A stretch of 64,000 nt of DNA from Dasypus novemcinctus (GCF_030445035.2 NC_080701.1:26752798-26816797), one strand, 5' to 3'. Numbered from the stretch's first letter, positions 11,403 through 23,180 are shown. The notes: generated by a model not told the origin, from the sequence alone. Translations and numbers: made by a program.

Positions 11403-11806
11403 TGATTTATTTTTATTTATTTCTCTCCCCTTCCCCACTCCCCCTGTTGTCTGCTCTCTGTGTCCATTCTCTGTGTGTTCTTCTGTGTCTGCTCGCATTC
11501 TTGTCAGTGGGACTGGGAATCTGTGTCTCTTTTTGTTGCGTCATCTTGTGTCAGCTCTCCGTGTGTTTGGTGCCACTCCTGGGCAGGCTGTGCTTTTTTC
11601 ACATGGGGCAGCTCTCCTTACAGGGTGCACTCCTTGTGCATGGGGCTCCCCTACGCGGGGGACACCCCTGCGTGGCAGGGCACTCCTTGTGCACATCAGC
11701 ACTGCGCATGGGCCAGCTCCACACGGGTCAGGAGGCCCGGAGTTTGAACCCTGGACCCCCCATGTGGTAGACGGACGCTCTATCAGTTGAGCCATATCTG
11801 CTTCCC
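11403..11806 (-). repeat. DAS-type SINE, 15-bp target duplication
   Basis: Minus-strand copy with the poly-T end first, then ctctctccccttccc, the body, and ggtagacggacgctctatcagttgagcc (the head) last. The 15-bp duplication cagagcttgttttat lies at 11388-11402 and 11807-11821. Confidence 0.95.
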
Positions 11807-12079
11807 CAGAGCTTGTTTTATACCAGTTTTTAATATAGACAAGGAAACTAAGAGTCAGGGAAGTTTAGTGATTCACCCAAGGTGCCCTTACCAACAGTGA
11901 CAGAGGCAAAGCTTAAACCCAAGTTTTCTGACTCTGAAATCAGTGCTTTCACCTCTATCCCCTATTGCTCAAAACTTTGGAGATGGGGAAGGGGAGGGTG
12001 GAGGTAAAGAGGAGGTGAATGCTTATGCATTAATATGCTTTTCCTGTCACGGTGGAAAGCAGAAAGATATTGGAAACAG

Positions 12080-12581
12080 AAAAAAAAAAAAAAACGGACT
12101 TTGGCCCAGTGGTTAGGGCGTCCGTCTACCATATGGGAGGTCCGCGGTTCAAACCCCGGGCCTCCTTGACCCGTGTGGAGCTGGCCATGCGCAGAACTTT
12201 GGGAAACGGACTTTGGCCCAGTGGTTAGGGCGTCCGTCTACCATATGGGAGGTCCGCGGTTCAAACCCCGGGCCTCCTTGACCCGTGTGGAGCTGGCCCA
12301 TGTGCAGTGCTGATGCGCGCAAGGAGTGCCGTGCCACGCAAGGGTGTCCACCGCGTGGGGGAGCCCCACGCGCAAGGAGTGCGCCCGTGAGGAAAGCCGC
12401 CCAGCGTGAAAAGAAAGAGCAGCCTGCCCAGGAATGGCGCCGCCCACACTTCCCGTGCCGCTGACGACAACAGAAGCGGACAAAGAAACAAGACGCAGCA
12501 AACAGACACCAAGAACAGACAACCAGGGGAGGGGGGGAAATTAAATAAATAAATAAATCTTTAAAAAAAAAAAAAAAAAAA
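12080..12581 (+). repeat. Double-headed DAS-type SINE insertion
   Basis: One 17-bp duplication (aaagatattggaaacag at 12063-12079 and 12582-12598) encloses three parts. These are an A-run of about 16 bases, a SINE head of about 100 bases ending at ccatgcgcag (to 12194), and a full SINE from about 12203 with its own head, body and A-tail. The two heads are almost identical. Confidence 0.9.
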
Positions 12582-12598
12582 AAAGATATTGGAAACAG

Positions 12599-12930
12599 TC
12601 CTGGCTGCAATTCTCTCTCCACCACTTATCAGCTGCGTGAGGGGGGATATAATACTTAACCCCACTGAGCCTACATTTATTCATTAATAAAATAAAGATA
12701 ATTATATCTAATTCTTCCATTGTTAGGTTTAAATAACATGATGTATGTATTAAATATGGTATAGAATAAAAAGTCATTAAAAAATATTATGCCCCATTCA
12801 GGTCTAGAGAGTTGTGGGAAGACAGAAATCAAATATATCTGAAGTGGCTTGGGGAAGGCTGATATTTTTGCCTACCCTTTAGGGGCCATATCGAGAATGA
12901 GGAGAAGAGTAACCTGCTCATCTTCAATGA
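12599..12930. other. Intronic stretch, nothing assigned
   Basis: About 330 bases between the double-headed SINE and a LINE-1 3' end. No feature is visible apart from AT-rich runs. Confidence 0.4.
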
Positions 12931-13790
12931 ATTTAGTTTACTCCATCAAAAGTGCCTGCAATTCTTGGGACTGTATAACCCAGTGAGCCATGTGGTGGGA
13001 GACAGACTGTGGGTAACTGTACACACATGGGAAGTGGATGTGGCTCAAGTGATTACAGCCTCCGCCTGCCATATGGGAGGACCTGGGTTCAATCCCTGGG
13101 GCCTCCTGGTGAAAAAGAAGAAAAGAAAGCCTGCCCACGTGGCAAGCCAGTCTCCGCGTGATGAGCCAGTGCCCGTGTGGCAAGAGCGCCTGCACAGAGA
13201 ACCAGTGCCCACGCAAGTGAGTCACCTAACAAGATAATGATGCAACAAAAGATAGACAAAGGGGGGAGTCAAGGTGAAGTGCAGCAGAGACCAGGAACTG
13301 AGGTGGCACAGCTGACAGGGAACCTCTCTCCCCATCAAAGGTCCCCAGGATCGAATCCCGGTGAAGCCTAGAGGAGAGAAAATGGGAAGACCAAAAAGAG
13401 AAAGAGAAACAGAAGGGCACAAAGAGTAATGGACACAGCAAAAACAGCAAGGCAGGGGGAGGGGGAAGGGGTGGGGAGAAAATAAAATAAATTAAAACAA
13501 CAACAACAACAACAAAAGTACACATAGAGTGGTGCCTCATGAACTATAGCCAATGTGCAATACTAATGCATAGTGTTAATAATAGAGGATATATGGAAAA
13601 AATACACCAAGTGTACGCTAAGGACTGTAGATAATGGTAATAGTCTGATCATGTTCTTTCATAACCTGTAACAAATGTTCCACAACAATGTAAGGTGTTG
13701 GTGGAGGGGTGATGTATGGGAATTCTGCACATTGTGCATGATTGTTTTGTAAACTAAAAACATCTCTAATAAAAAAAAATTGCCAGCAAT
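12931..13790 (+). mobile_element. LINE-1-like 3' end split by a SINE
   Basis: The segments 12931-13028 and 13516-13790 read together as an old LINE-1 3' untranslated region: gaactatagcca, caatgtaaggtgttggtgg, atgtatgggaattctg, gtaaactaaaaac, ctctaataaaa. A SINE fills 13029-13515. The near-duplicate gtacacacat and gtacacatag mark the insertion point. Confidence 0.5.
13029..13515 (+). repeat. Dimeric DAS-type SINE with CAA tail
   Basis: Head gatgtggctcaagtgat and B box gggttcaatccc are followed by a gtgaaaaagaag linker and a second, weaker head (ggtggcacagctgacagg, ggatcgaatccc). It ends in a G-run and an unusual (CAA)n tail. The same subtype is at 33835 and related copies are at 38925 and 40421. 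Confidence 0.85.
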
Positions 13791-14306
13791 TTTGAGCATC
13801 CTTCTCATTTCCTCCTAAGCAGCAACAATGAAATTATTTGTTTGCTAAAGGAAATGAAAGAGATTTTCATTCTCAGATGGCAGACTGAGTACATAAATTT
13901 ATAAACTCTCTCTCTATTAAAATGATAAATAATATTTTAAAAACTTCAGTAATAATGAGAATAGGAACTAATGTCATCAACAAACGAGAGAGTCCAATAA
14001 ATTTCTGTAAAATGGAAAGCATATGGGGGGATAACTGACGAAGCAGACCCTAGAAAGCCTAAATTACTAGTTGAGTGGGACTAAGGTGAGCAGAACTATC
14101 CAGCAGCGCCTAGAGAGCCTTCAACTTCCATGGCAGATATGAAGTAAGGCTGAAAACGGGATTTATTAAAGGTCTCTATATTAAAATCACCACCACCCCC
14201 AAACTACCCCCATTGGCCTATGCAGAATGTCTTATAGCCAGCACACAAGGTTGGGTGTTGCTTAACCCCAAGCAAAGAAACAACATCTTTTCTAAAGAAA
14301 TCAAAA

Positions 14307-14650
14307 GGGAAGTGGATGTGGATCAAGCTACTGGGTGCCTGCCTACCATATGGGAGGTCCCGGGTTCAGTTCCCAGTATCTCTTAAAGAAGATGAGTGAA
14401 GCAGCGTGATAATATGACGGGCTGTTGCAACAAGTGAAGAGACACTGCAAGGAAGCACAATGAGAGACACAACAAGCAGGGAGTGGAGGTGGCTCAAGTG
14501 ATTGGGTGCCTACCTCCCACATGGGAGGTTCCAGTGGGTTCCCAGTGCCTCCTAAAAAAAAGAAAAAAAGATGAACAGAGAACAGATAGTGAATGCAAAT
14601 AATGGGGGGTGGGGGGAAAGAAGTAATAAATAAATAAAATAAATCTTTTT
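14307..14650 (+). repeat. Dimeric DAS-type SINE
   Basis: Two heads (gatgtggatcaagctac at the start, ggtggctcaagtgattggg near 14488) with a gcaacaagtgaagag linker, a G-run, aataaataaataaaat and an A-tail. Flanking aaatcaaaa is repeated at the far end. Confidence 0.85.
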
Positions 14651-14879
14651 AAAAAATCAAAATAATTTCTAAGGAGAATTGGATTAGCTAGTGTGGTATT
14701 TGTGCCCCAGGCATAACTCCTCTTTTCAACATTCTGCATAGTAATTGTCACCACCCTTTTGCTCAGTCTAAAGCAAGTGTGCCAGGCACGCCCACTCCCA
14801 TACATAGCATTCCCAATCAACCTTGAATTTCCTCATTTCAAAATATAAATAGACACCCTAAGATCATGGGACATTTGAG

Positions 14880-15960
14880 GAAAGCCTGCAACATGGAAGA
14901 GAACGTATAAGTAAACAAAGAGAAAAACTGTCTGCAGAAGAGAGAGAACTATCCACAAAACAGAAGATAATATTTTAAATAATGTAATTTTTACATTTCA
15001 AAGAAGTATGCATAAATAATACACCCATGAAAGAAGAATTCTGTGAAAAGAAACAGAAAATTAGAAAGAGCTCTCGAGAATAAAAAATAAAAAGATTGCT
15101 GAAGTCTCAAATTCAACATTAAAGTAGGAAGATAAATGTAAGGAAATCACTCAGAAAGTAAATGGAAATGACAATCATGCAGAAAATTGAACTAAAATAT
15201 ACAAGACATAGAAGCCTAATCTAGGTGATCCAACATCCAACTTAAAAGAATTCCAGAAATAGAGAACAACAATAAAAAATGTAGGGGATGGACTTATCAA
15301 AAATTTAACATAATAAATGTCCCAAAGTTGGAGGAAAAGAGACTATAGGATGCCCAGAAAAGAAAGTGGAAAAAGAACCACACCTAGAAATTTCTCTATG
15401 AGAACTGAAAACCTCACAAATTGAAAAAAGTTTTAAAGCCTCGGGAGAGCAAAACAGTCTATCTACAAAAGAACAAGTATCAGGCAGACACTCATCACCT
15501 CATTAGGAAAAAAGTCTCTAAACCAGTTATTTTGCCAGAACGAGGGCAGAACGTAGGCACTTTCAGACAGGCAATTTACTTTCAGCCCTTCCCTTTATTG
15601 AAAATACTTGAGAAGGTTTTCTGGTAAAAGGAGAGAGTAGGATCTAATATAGAGTGGTTGTGACCCAAGAGAATAAGGAAGGAAAGTCCAGCACTGGCAG
15701 CTGTCCAGCAGGCCCAATAAACAAGTAGGTCCAGATGAGAGCATGGGGAGAAAACGGTAGGACCATTTATTTATACTTAATGTTTGTGCACTCAGAGAAA
15801 AAAAAAAAAAAAAAAAGGAAGATATAAGAAGGACATTGGATGCAAGAAGGTCACCAGAAAATCCACACAAAGCTGTAAAAGAAAACCACAGTCTAAATAG
15901 TTCGAAATAGGAAGTCGATGAGTTTCAAGAAGAAAAATGGAATGGGTTACGGGCAATGGA
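14880..15960 (+). mobile_element. LINE relic (HAL1/L1-like)
   Basis: A purine-rich plus-strand stretch with a phrase order I associate with HAL1/L1 elements: gatccaacatccaac, attccagaaatagagaac, actttcagacaggcaa. No frame survives. Confidence 0.4.
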
Positions 15961-16433
15961 TAAAATGAACAAGAACCTGGAAGACAGTGAGGATATGACC
16001 AAGGAGACATGTATATCTCCACGTGTTCCCTCTCAACCAAGCTGAAAACATAGGGAGAGTTTCTGAAAAGAATTCCCAATGTGGACTTGCAGGATTCTAG
16101 GGAAATGATGTCTATGAATCCATCAATTTTGCTCAGGGGTGGCCTCCATCCTCACCCTCAGCACAGATGCACCCACATGCACCCTCACCCGAACATTATC
16201 ATTAAAACCACCAGGTGCAGGGTCTTGAACTTCCTTTTGTGACTGAGCCAACATGGCTTCAGCCTGGCAGTCTTGCCCCAATCTCTAACTGTCTTTGAGG
16301 AAGTGCACAAAAGATTGCTGTATTTCATGTTAATCTAAGGTCTTTTTGATATGCAAAGTATTTTTTGATAGATAGAAAAAGCAAATCCTAAGAAGATCAC
16401 CTGGGGCGGGGGGGGTTGGGGAGAAGAAGGTAC

Positions 16434-16778
16434 CTCTTGTCTTAATCGCAGATGTTTTACCATCATTCTCCTCTTGACAACTTCCTCCTCTTGTTTCAGC
16501 AGACAGTTTCTTTGACGCATCAAAGCACAGTGCACATTTCTGAGGCTATCAGAAAGTGCATATCTTATTATCTCTGATTTAAATAATTCATTTTTCAAAT
16601 CATATTCTGGATCCAAGTAGTCCATGTCCCTACTCCCGATGCTGCCAGCGTAGTCCATTCTCAAGTCTGGAGTTTGAGTTCTGATGGTTGGGACTTTAAA
16701 AGAAGCATACAAGGCATTTTCTCCATTAGATAACAAGTAATTTGGGAAAAGGCCCTCTTTTTTTTTTTTTAATTCCAT
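16434..16778 (-). CDS. Coiled-coil protein, first coding exon (exon 1)
   Basis: Codes for residues 1-115 of a predicted 285-residue protein of unknown function. I chose ATG at 16778 because an in-frame TAA lies seven codons upstream, no pyrimidine-rich acceptor precedes it, and the context (A at -3, G at +4) suits initiation. The donor is GTACCT after CGACTTAAGACAAGAG-like codons in phase 0. The product starts with a lysine run (MELKKKKEG) and continues with an acidic middle (MDYLDPEYDLKNELF). It ends in an amphipathic basic helix (SLRNVHCALMRQRNCLLK, then EEEVVKRRMMVKHLRLRQE). Joined to the four downstream exons it stays open to the stop. There is no signal peptide or membrane segment, so a cytoplasmic or cytoskeletal protein is the simplest reading. 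Extra upstream exons remain possible. Confidence 0.6.
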
Positions 16779-17078
16779 TTTGAAACTTTCAAAATCTTAC
16801 TCCTTTAGTTTCTTTCATTCTCTCCACCCTATCTTCAACTAACTTCTTGAAAGATTGGTCTTCATTTCTGTCTCTACTTTCTTACTCTCCAACTCCTCCT
16901 CTACCTCCTGAAACCTGACTTCTTGTCCCTTCTTCTCAACATTCCCATCAGACTTGTAGGGTCTGGGTTGGGTCTCCTTCAGCCACGCCCCAAAGTTTTA
17001 GGTGACATCCACTATATCACATGGCAGGAGTTAAAAATAGACTACGTTGGGAAATCTTATATAAGCCAAAGGTCATTA
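16779..17078. other. Upstream flank of the coiled-coil gene
   Basis: About 300 bases 5' of the first coding exon, pyrimidine-rich on the plus strand (so purine-rich in the gene's direction). No TATA box, CpG cluster or other clear promoter signal is visible. Confidence 0.4.
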
Positions 17079-17091
17079 AGAACAGATTAGG

Positions 17092-17530
17092 GCGGTGAAG
17101 TTGGCCCAGTGGTTAGGGCATCCGTCTACCACTTGGGAGGTGCGTGGTTCAAACCCCGGGCCTCCTTGACCCTTGCGCAGCGGGCCCCATGAGCAGTGCT
17201 GATGCGCGCAAGGAGTGCTGTGCCATGCAGGGGTGTCCCCCGCGTAGGGGAGCCCCACGCGCAAGGAGTGCGCCCCGTAAGGAGAGCCGCCTAGCGTGAA
17301 AGAAAGTGCAGCCTGCCCAGTAATGGTGCCGCCCACACGGAGAGCTGACACAAGATGACGCAACTAAAAGAAACACAGATTCCCGGGCAGCTGACAACAA
17401 CAGAAGTGGACAAAGAAGATGCAGCAAATAGACACAGAGAACAGACAACCGGGGTGGGGGGGGGGAAGGGAAGAGAAATAAATAAAATAAATAAATCTTT
17501 AAAAAATATATATTCTTTAAAAAAAAAAAA
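17092..17530 (+). repeat. DAS-type SINE with target duplication
   Basis: 'cccagtggttagggc' subtype, with cgcaaggagtgc and G-run intact. The duplication agaacagattagg lies at 17079-17091 and from 17531. Confidence 0.9.
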
Positions 17531-17759
17531 AGAACAGATTAGGTGTGGGTTTCCAGATCCTTCCATTATCCCATAGAGAGGGACATTCCAAGTGAGTCCT
17601 CTCTTTTGAGGGCAAGGGAGGGCAAAGAGCCTGGTCATTGGAGGATTTGGGCACCTGCCATTGAAGGAGCTGACTGGGAACTCCAGTTACCCACGTGGGA
17701 GACTTTGGGGTTTATGAAATATTGCAGTCCCCCTTGCTGGGGCCAGGAAGGTTCAAGTC

Positions 17760-18203
17760 ATAAAGGAAGCCGAACTTGGTTTCAGTCCTCTGGCTGGGCA
17801 AAGCCCATTCTCCCCATGGTAGATGGAATCCGTGATCCCCACAAAGTTCCTAACTCCAGTCCTGTGGGCAGGAACTCACTTGTAAATAGGCCCTTCCATG
17901 ATCCCATTTGGATGAGGCCAAACTGAATCAGGGTGGGCCTTAATCCAACATAGCTGATGTCCTAAGAAGCAAAGGAGATTCAGACACAGTTGGTAGAAAC
18001 CAGAGGATGGAAGCAGATAATTTTGTGATGGAGGAAGAGATTGAATCACCACGAGAATGCTGCAGACTTTGGAGAATCCATGGCCTGCCCTACCTTGATG
18101 CTGGATTTCTAGCCTTGTAAGCTCTGAGACAATAAATTCCCATTGTTCTAGCTAAGCAGTTTGTGGTATTTGTCATAGCAGCCCTGGCAAACTAAGATAT
18201 CAC
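17760..18203 (+). mobile_element. MaLR-like (MLT1-type) LTR relic
   Basis: Shows the typical order of an MLT1-class LTR: ataggcccttcc, gggtgggccttaatccaa, gaagatggaa-like segment, gacaataaattcccattg (poly-A signal), then agcagccctggcaaactaa at the end. A weak relative may extend left to about 17560. Confidence 0.6.
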
Positions 18204-18249
18204 CATTCTTCAGTCCAAGCCCCCACCTCTACCCTCCCACCTCCCCATA

Positions 18250-18885
18250 TCAGCTGCGGCTGTTTGAGATTATTTATAAATTCCAAAAAGAAATATTGTC
18301 TATGTTTGTAAACTGGCCTGTTTCTCTGGGTGTGCTAAGCCTTTGATTGTATTAGACTCAGCTGAGATGTCCGATTAAATCATGTTAAGATTAGGGCTTT
18401 GATTCAACCACATCATTAGAGTGCCACTCAGCATTGGGTCCCAGCCCCCTTGGGTTATAAAACAGACTCTCACATGGAAGTAGACCACAGGAGAAGAACA
18501 GAGAGGAATAGAGGCAGCTCAATAGACAGAGGCCCCAGGAAGAAAGATGAGCCTGATAGTCTACAGGCGAACTTGTGAAGAGAGCGGAGCAGCTAAGCCC
18601 AGGAAGAAAGGAGTCCCAAGGAGAAAGAGAAGCCTCATGCCAATCATGAGATTGAAAGAAGCTGGGACCACAGGGCCTTAAGAGGGAAGAGGAAGGCTGA
18701 ACCCTCGCAGACGTCACCCACCATCTTGCTTCAACACATGGCAACAGAGTAAGGAAGTAACCTTGAGTTGGACTCTTCAGGGCCTTGTGACTATAAGCTT
18801 CTACCTCAAATAAATACCCTTTATAAAACCAACAGATTTCTGGTACTTGCATCAGCACCCTTTTTAGCTGACTAATTACACCAGC
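18250..18885 (+). mobile_element. LTR-like repeat, plus copy
   Basis: The stretch runs from ttataaattccaaaaag through cctgtttctctgggtg, gattaaatcatgttaag, accatcttgcttcaac and caaataaataccc to gctgactaatta. It matches, in reverse, the sequence at 37799-38350. The TATA-like ttataaaac and the late AATAAA suggest a solo LTR. Confidence 0.6.
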
Positions 18886-19031
18886 TAACTTATTGTTCAG
18901 ACAACCCAGAATGAGTTCCCTTGATCACATTCGAACAATTCTGTTCATTTCACCACAAGTTCCTGCTACTCCTGAAACTATTGTAGATAGAAGAGCAAGT
19001 CAGCTCCTAAGTAGCCAAATCCAGTGGATAC

Positions 19032-19448
19032 CATTTTTTTTTTAAGATTTAATTTTATTTATTTCTCTCTCCATCCCCCCGTTGTCTGCTCTCTGTATTC
19101 ATTCGCTGTGTGTTCTTCTGTGTCTACTTGCACTCCTGTCATGTGGCACTAGGAATCTGTGTCTCTTTTCGTTGTGTCATCTTGCTGCGTCAGGTCTCCA
19201 TGTATGTGGTGTCACTCCTGGGCAGTATGTGCTTTTTTCAGGCAGGGCAGCTCCCCTTGCAGTGCACACTCCTTGCGCGTGGAGCTCCCCTATGAAGGGG
19301 ACACCCCTGCATGGCTTGGTACTCCTTGCGCGCATCAGCACTGCACATGGGCCAGCTCATCACACAGGTCAGGAGGCCCTGGGTTTGAACCCTGGACTCT
19401 CCATATGGTAGGTGGACACTCTATCATTTGAGCCACATCTGCTTCCTG
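19032..19448 (-). repeat. DAS-type SINE with 12-bp target duplication
   Basis: Minus-strand copy from the poly-T run to cacatctgcttcc. The duplication tccagtggatac lies at 19020-19031 and 19449-19460. Confidence 0.92.
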
Positions 19449-19460
19449 TCCAGTGGATAC

Positions 19461-19838
19461 TACTCAGTCTTTTCTCCTTATCAGCTCCAAAGCATTTGAT
19501 GCCACTGGCTACTTCCTTTCTTTAGAACTAGCACCTCTCTTGGCTTTCCCAGTATCATTCTTTCTAGATTATCTTACTGATCTGACCTCCATCTCTTTCC
19601 CTGGCTTGTTTTATTCCATCTAAATGTGGAAGTTGTAGAAAGTTAGTGGATAATGTTTAAAATGGAAAAAAACGGTCAAGACTTTTTGTAGTATTTTATA
19701 CCATTTTTAAATATGGAGAAGTACATGAAGAAATTACTCCAAGAGTTGAAAATGTTTTCTACTAGGAAGATTAGAAAGCAGCAGCAGGAAGGGGTATTGC
19801 TTTTTTGTAATAATCCTTATGCACTATTTGACTTTTTA
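19461..19838. other. Unassigned stretch
   Basis: About 380 bases between two minus-strand SINEs. I see no repeat or gene signal. Confidence 0.4.
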
Positions 19839-19841
19839 AAC

Positions 19842-20261
19842 TTTTTTTTTTTTAAGATTTACCTTATTTATTTCTCTCCCCTCCTCCCCCACGTTGTCTG
19901 TTCTCTTGTGTCCATTTTGCTGTGTTCTTCTGTGTCCGCCTGCACTCTCGGTGGCATGGGAATCTGTGTCTCTTTTTGTTGTTGTTGTTGCATCATTTTG
20001 CTGTGTCAGCTCTCTGTGTGTTCGGTGTCACTCCTGGGTGGGCTGCGCCCTTTGCATGGGGTGGCTCTCCCTACGGGGCATACTCCCCACACGTGGGGCT
20101 CCCCTATGCGGGGGACACCCCTGCGTGGCACAGCACTCCTTGCACGCATCAGCACTGCACGTGGGCCAGCTCACCACACAGGCCAGGAGGCCCTGGGTTT
20201 GAACCCTGGACCTCCCATGTGGTAGGCAGTCGCTCTATCAGTTGAGTCACATCTGCTTCCC
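19842..20261 (-). repeat. DAS-type SINE
   Basis: Minus-strand 'ctcaactgatagagc' subtype copy. It carries a (GTT)n expansion near 19976-19990. Flanking duplications are not clear. Confidence 0.9.
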
Positions 20262-20766
20262 TAAGCTATTTTTTAAATTTAAGCATTTCAGTAGAAGGAT
20301 TGGAATATAATGTCAAAGAAATATTTATACATACTCATATATGGATATATCTCCAAGGTTTGTTAAGAGATAAAAATCATGAAGGAAAACAGTGGCTGGT
20401 TATCATGTTCCTATGTGTAATATAAATTACATATAATGCACAAATATGCATAGATTATCTCTGAAATTGGGTAAGATAAATTCACAGAAGCTGTTGACTC
20501 TCTGGGAAGGGAAGCTGCATGGTCAGAGGACTGAGATAAGACTAAGATTTTTTCATAGTATACCTTTTTATCTTTTGAATTTTGCATTATATGCATTTTT
20601 TTAATTTACTCAAAATCAAATAAAACCCTAGTCACCCAAATCTGTTTTGAATAATGTATGGCAAGCAACTACTGAATAGTTTCTCCCAAGCTTTCCTTAA
20701 AACATCTCTAAAGATAGAAGTTTGTACCATCACCAAAAGAAGACTGATGGACAGCAATAACCTAAG
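20262..20766. other. Unassigned AT-rich stretch
   Basis: About 500 bases of low-complexity AT-rich DNA with no supportable feature. Confidence 0.4.
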
Positions 20767-20950
20767 ATTCTTTTCTTTTCCTTCCTTTTCCTTCCTTCCT
20801 TCCTTCCTTCCTTCCTTCCTTCCTTCCTTCCTTCCTTCCTTCCTTCCTTCCTTCCTTCCTCCCCTTCCTCCCCTTCCTCCCCTTCCTCCCCTTTCTCCCC
20901 TTTCTCCTCTTTCTCTCTTTCTCCCCTTTCTCTCTTTCTTTCTTTCTTCC
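20767..20950. repeat. (TTCC)n polypyrimidine tract
   Basis: About 180 bases without a purine on the plus strand beyond the first few: a pure TTCC array of roughly 80 bases, then cctcccctt units, then tctctttc units. The mirror-symmetric homopyrimidine composition could favour triplex DNA. Confidence 0.95.
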
Positions 20951-22355
20951 TTACAATTGCAGTTCCTGGTGGTTTTGCATGTATGTGTTTTTAGTCTTTC
21001 CCTGTATACTCTAGATATTAGTCCATGTTTGGCTTTAGATACTGTAAATATCCTCTCCTGATCTGTTGTTTTTCCTCATTGTCTCTCTCTCCACGTAGTC
21101 AGCAGTTTCAAATTTCCTGCACCCAGAGCCTGCGCCAGTCAACGACCCCGTGTTCACACGACAGGAAACCTGTCCTTCTGCCGCTAATACCCTCTGCAGC
21201 CAACACATGGTCAGAGGGCCCTGCCACATGTGTCCGCTCTGCCACCATCTGACTTCCCTGTGACAACTTTTAGGAATATTCCCTCACCCTCACCCCCTGG
21301 ACAACCGAAAAACAAAGGTGATTTTGACACCCAATGACGTCGTGGGGAGGAGATCGTCACGTGGGAGAACTTCCAGGATAGTAGGACAAACATTCCAGGA
21401 GGCTTTCAGAGAAAAAGGTTTTCGTGAAGGGAGGAATTGGCAGCAGAGAGTTGTTTTGTAAGAGATTCTCGGGGAGAAGGTGGAGGTGGGGGATACCGTG
21501 GATTCTCCACCCCCGCAAAGCAGGTCCCTGAGCCTCAGACCATAGGGCCCCCTGGAGTTTTGGCTCTAAATCAGATATCAAAATACAAGCAAAACGCACT
21601 GGCAAAGTGACAGATTCCAGAACAAGGTGGCTTGGCCGAGATAGGAAAAAAAAAAAGCCAACTCTTTGAAAATGCTGGGCTCCAGCTTAACACATTTTAA
21701 TCACACCACACTGCAGTGTTAAGTTCTGTACTTTGCTCCCACCTCTATTGCTAAGGCTTAAGCAATAAGTTGGGGTCTGGCAAATGCAGAGGCCTGTATG
21801 GGAAGAAACTGAGGTCTGAGGAAACTCTCCTTTCCTTCAGGGGTCGCTTCTCTCCACGCACCAGCTCTGAGCAAATGTGGGGGGCAGCCCTTAGGAGGTT
21901 CGATGATCAGGGTTGAAATGCCGCGTAAGTGGATGTTTGTGCAAAGGAACGACTCCTGCAACCTCCCCCATTTATTTCTCCTCTCCACACCCAAGACTAA
22001 GAAGTTTTAGTGGGAAAGAGAGTCTGTTCTGTTCTTTCTGTCAGGAAACAAGACAAGAAGGTGTGGTCCAACTCTAACTGTTTAACTATCTGGTAAAGTT
22101 ATTCATAGAGCTGCTTGGCTCAGCATGTCAAGATGACGACAGCTTTATTGGGTTTTGGCAAATGAAGTGACCAAAAAACCATGGCCAGGCAGCTTGCTAA
22201 GGGCCCATCAAACGAGGTCACCAGATCTTTTCAAAAGCCTGTTAAATGGAGCCTATGTTTGACTTAAACACCTTACTGCTGTTTATATTGTATCCGTCTG
22301 AAAATAAAACCACATGGAAAGAAGCAAAGAGGGTAAGCAGTAAGGCAAATTGTTT
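20951..22355. other. Unassigned single-copy-looking stretch
   Basis: About 1.4 kb, GC content higher than its surroundings between 21.1 and 22.0 kb. Short open frames exist on both strands but lack domains or splice context. No repeat recognised. Confidence 0.4.
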
Positions 22356-22369
22356 AAGATGTCATATGA

Positions 22370-22764
22370 GGGAAGCGGACTTGGCCCAATGGATAGGGCA
22401 CCCACCTACCACATAGGAGGTCCGCGGTTCAAACCCAGGGCCTCCTTGACCCGTGTGGAGCTGGCCCATGCGCAGTGCTGATGTGCGCAAGGAGTGCCGT
22501 GCCATGCAGGGGTGTCCCCCGCGTAGGGGAGCCCCACGTGCAAGGAGTGCGCCCCGTAAGGAGAGCCGCCCAGCGCGAAAGAAAGTGCAGCCTGCCCAGG
22601 AATGGCACCGCCCACACGGAGAGCTGACACAACAAGATGACACAACAAAAAGGAACACAGATTCCCGTGCCGCTGATAAGGATGGAAGCAGTCACAGAAG
22701 AACACACAGTGAGTGGACACAGAGAGCAGACAACTCAGTGGGGCGGGAAGGGGAGAGAAAAAAA
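22370..22764 (+). repeat. DAS-type SINE, 14-bp target duplication
   Basis: Full copy with head cttggcccaatggataggg and B box ggttcaaaccc. The duplication aagatgtcatatga at 22356-22369 and 22765-22778 is perfect. Confidence 0.95.
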
Positions 22765-22889
22765 AAGATGTCATATGAACCCCTGAATTCAGCCATGACT
22801 GAAGCTCTGTCTTTCCATTCTGTTACTTTCATTTCTTGCTTAAGACAATTTATATGGGATTTTTATTGCCGGCCACCCAAAAGTTCTGA

Positions 22890-23180
22890 CCAATATAAGT
22901 GCGACAAATATTAGGAAGAAGAGTTAAAGTTTCATTATTTGCGTTATCTACATGGAAAATTCCAGAGAATTGGCTAAAAAAACTTAAACAGAAGAAGAAA
23001 AAGGATGGACTTTTTTTCAATACATAGTGTTGGGACATTAGATCCTTACACCAAAATAAATTCCAGGAGGTTAAAGGTTTAGTTAAACATAAAAGAAATA
23101 GAAAGAAATCTAGGCGAATTTGTATCTGATTTGGAAGTAGGAAAAACTTTTCCTTTGCATTCAAGCAAAGCAGAAAACAA
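22890..23180 (+). mobile_element. LINE-1 ORF2 fragment
   Basis: Plus-strand stretch with ccttacaccaaaataaa, ttccaggaggttaaagg and aaagaaatagaaagaaa, typical of the LINE-1 ORF2 C-terminal coding region, with multiple frame breaks. Confidence 0.5.

Larger units (their letters stand above)
4903..16433 (-). other. Intron 1 of the coiled-coil gene, repeat-filled
   Basis: An 11.5-kb intron made mostly of the transposable elements listed separately. The stretches without assigned repeats (about 4910-5930, 7030-8530, 11822-12062, 12600-12930, 13790-14290 and 15970-16430) show no exon with splice sites and phase compatible with the gene. A missed small exon cannot be excluded. Confidence 0.45.
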
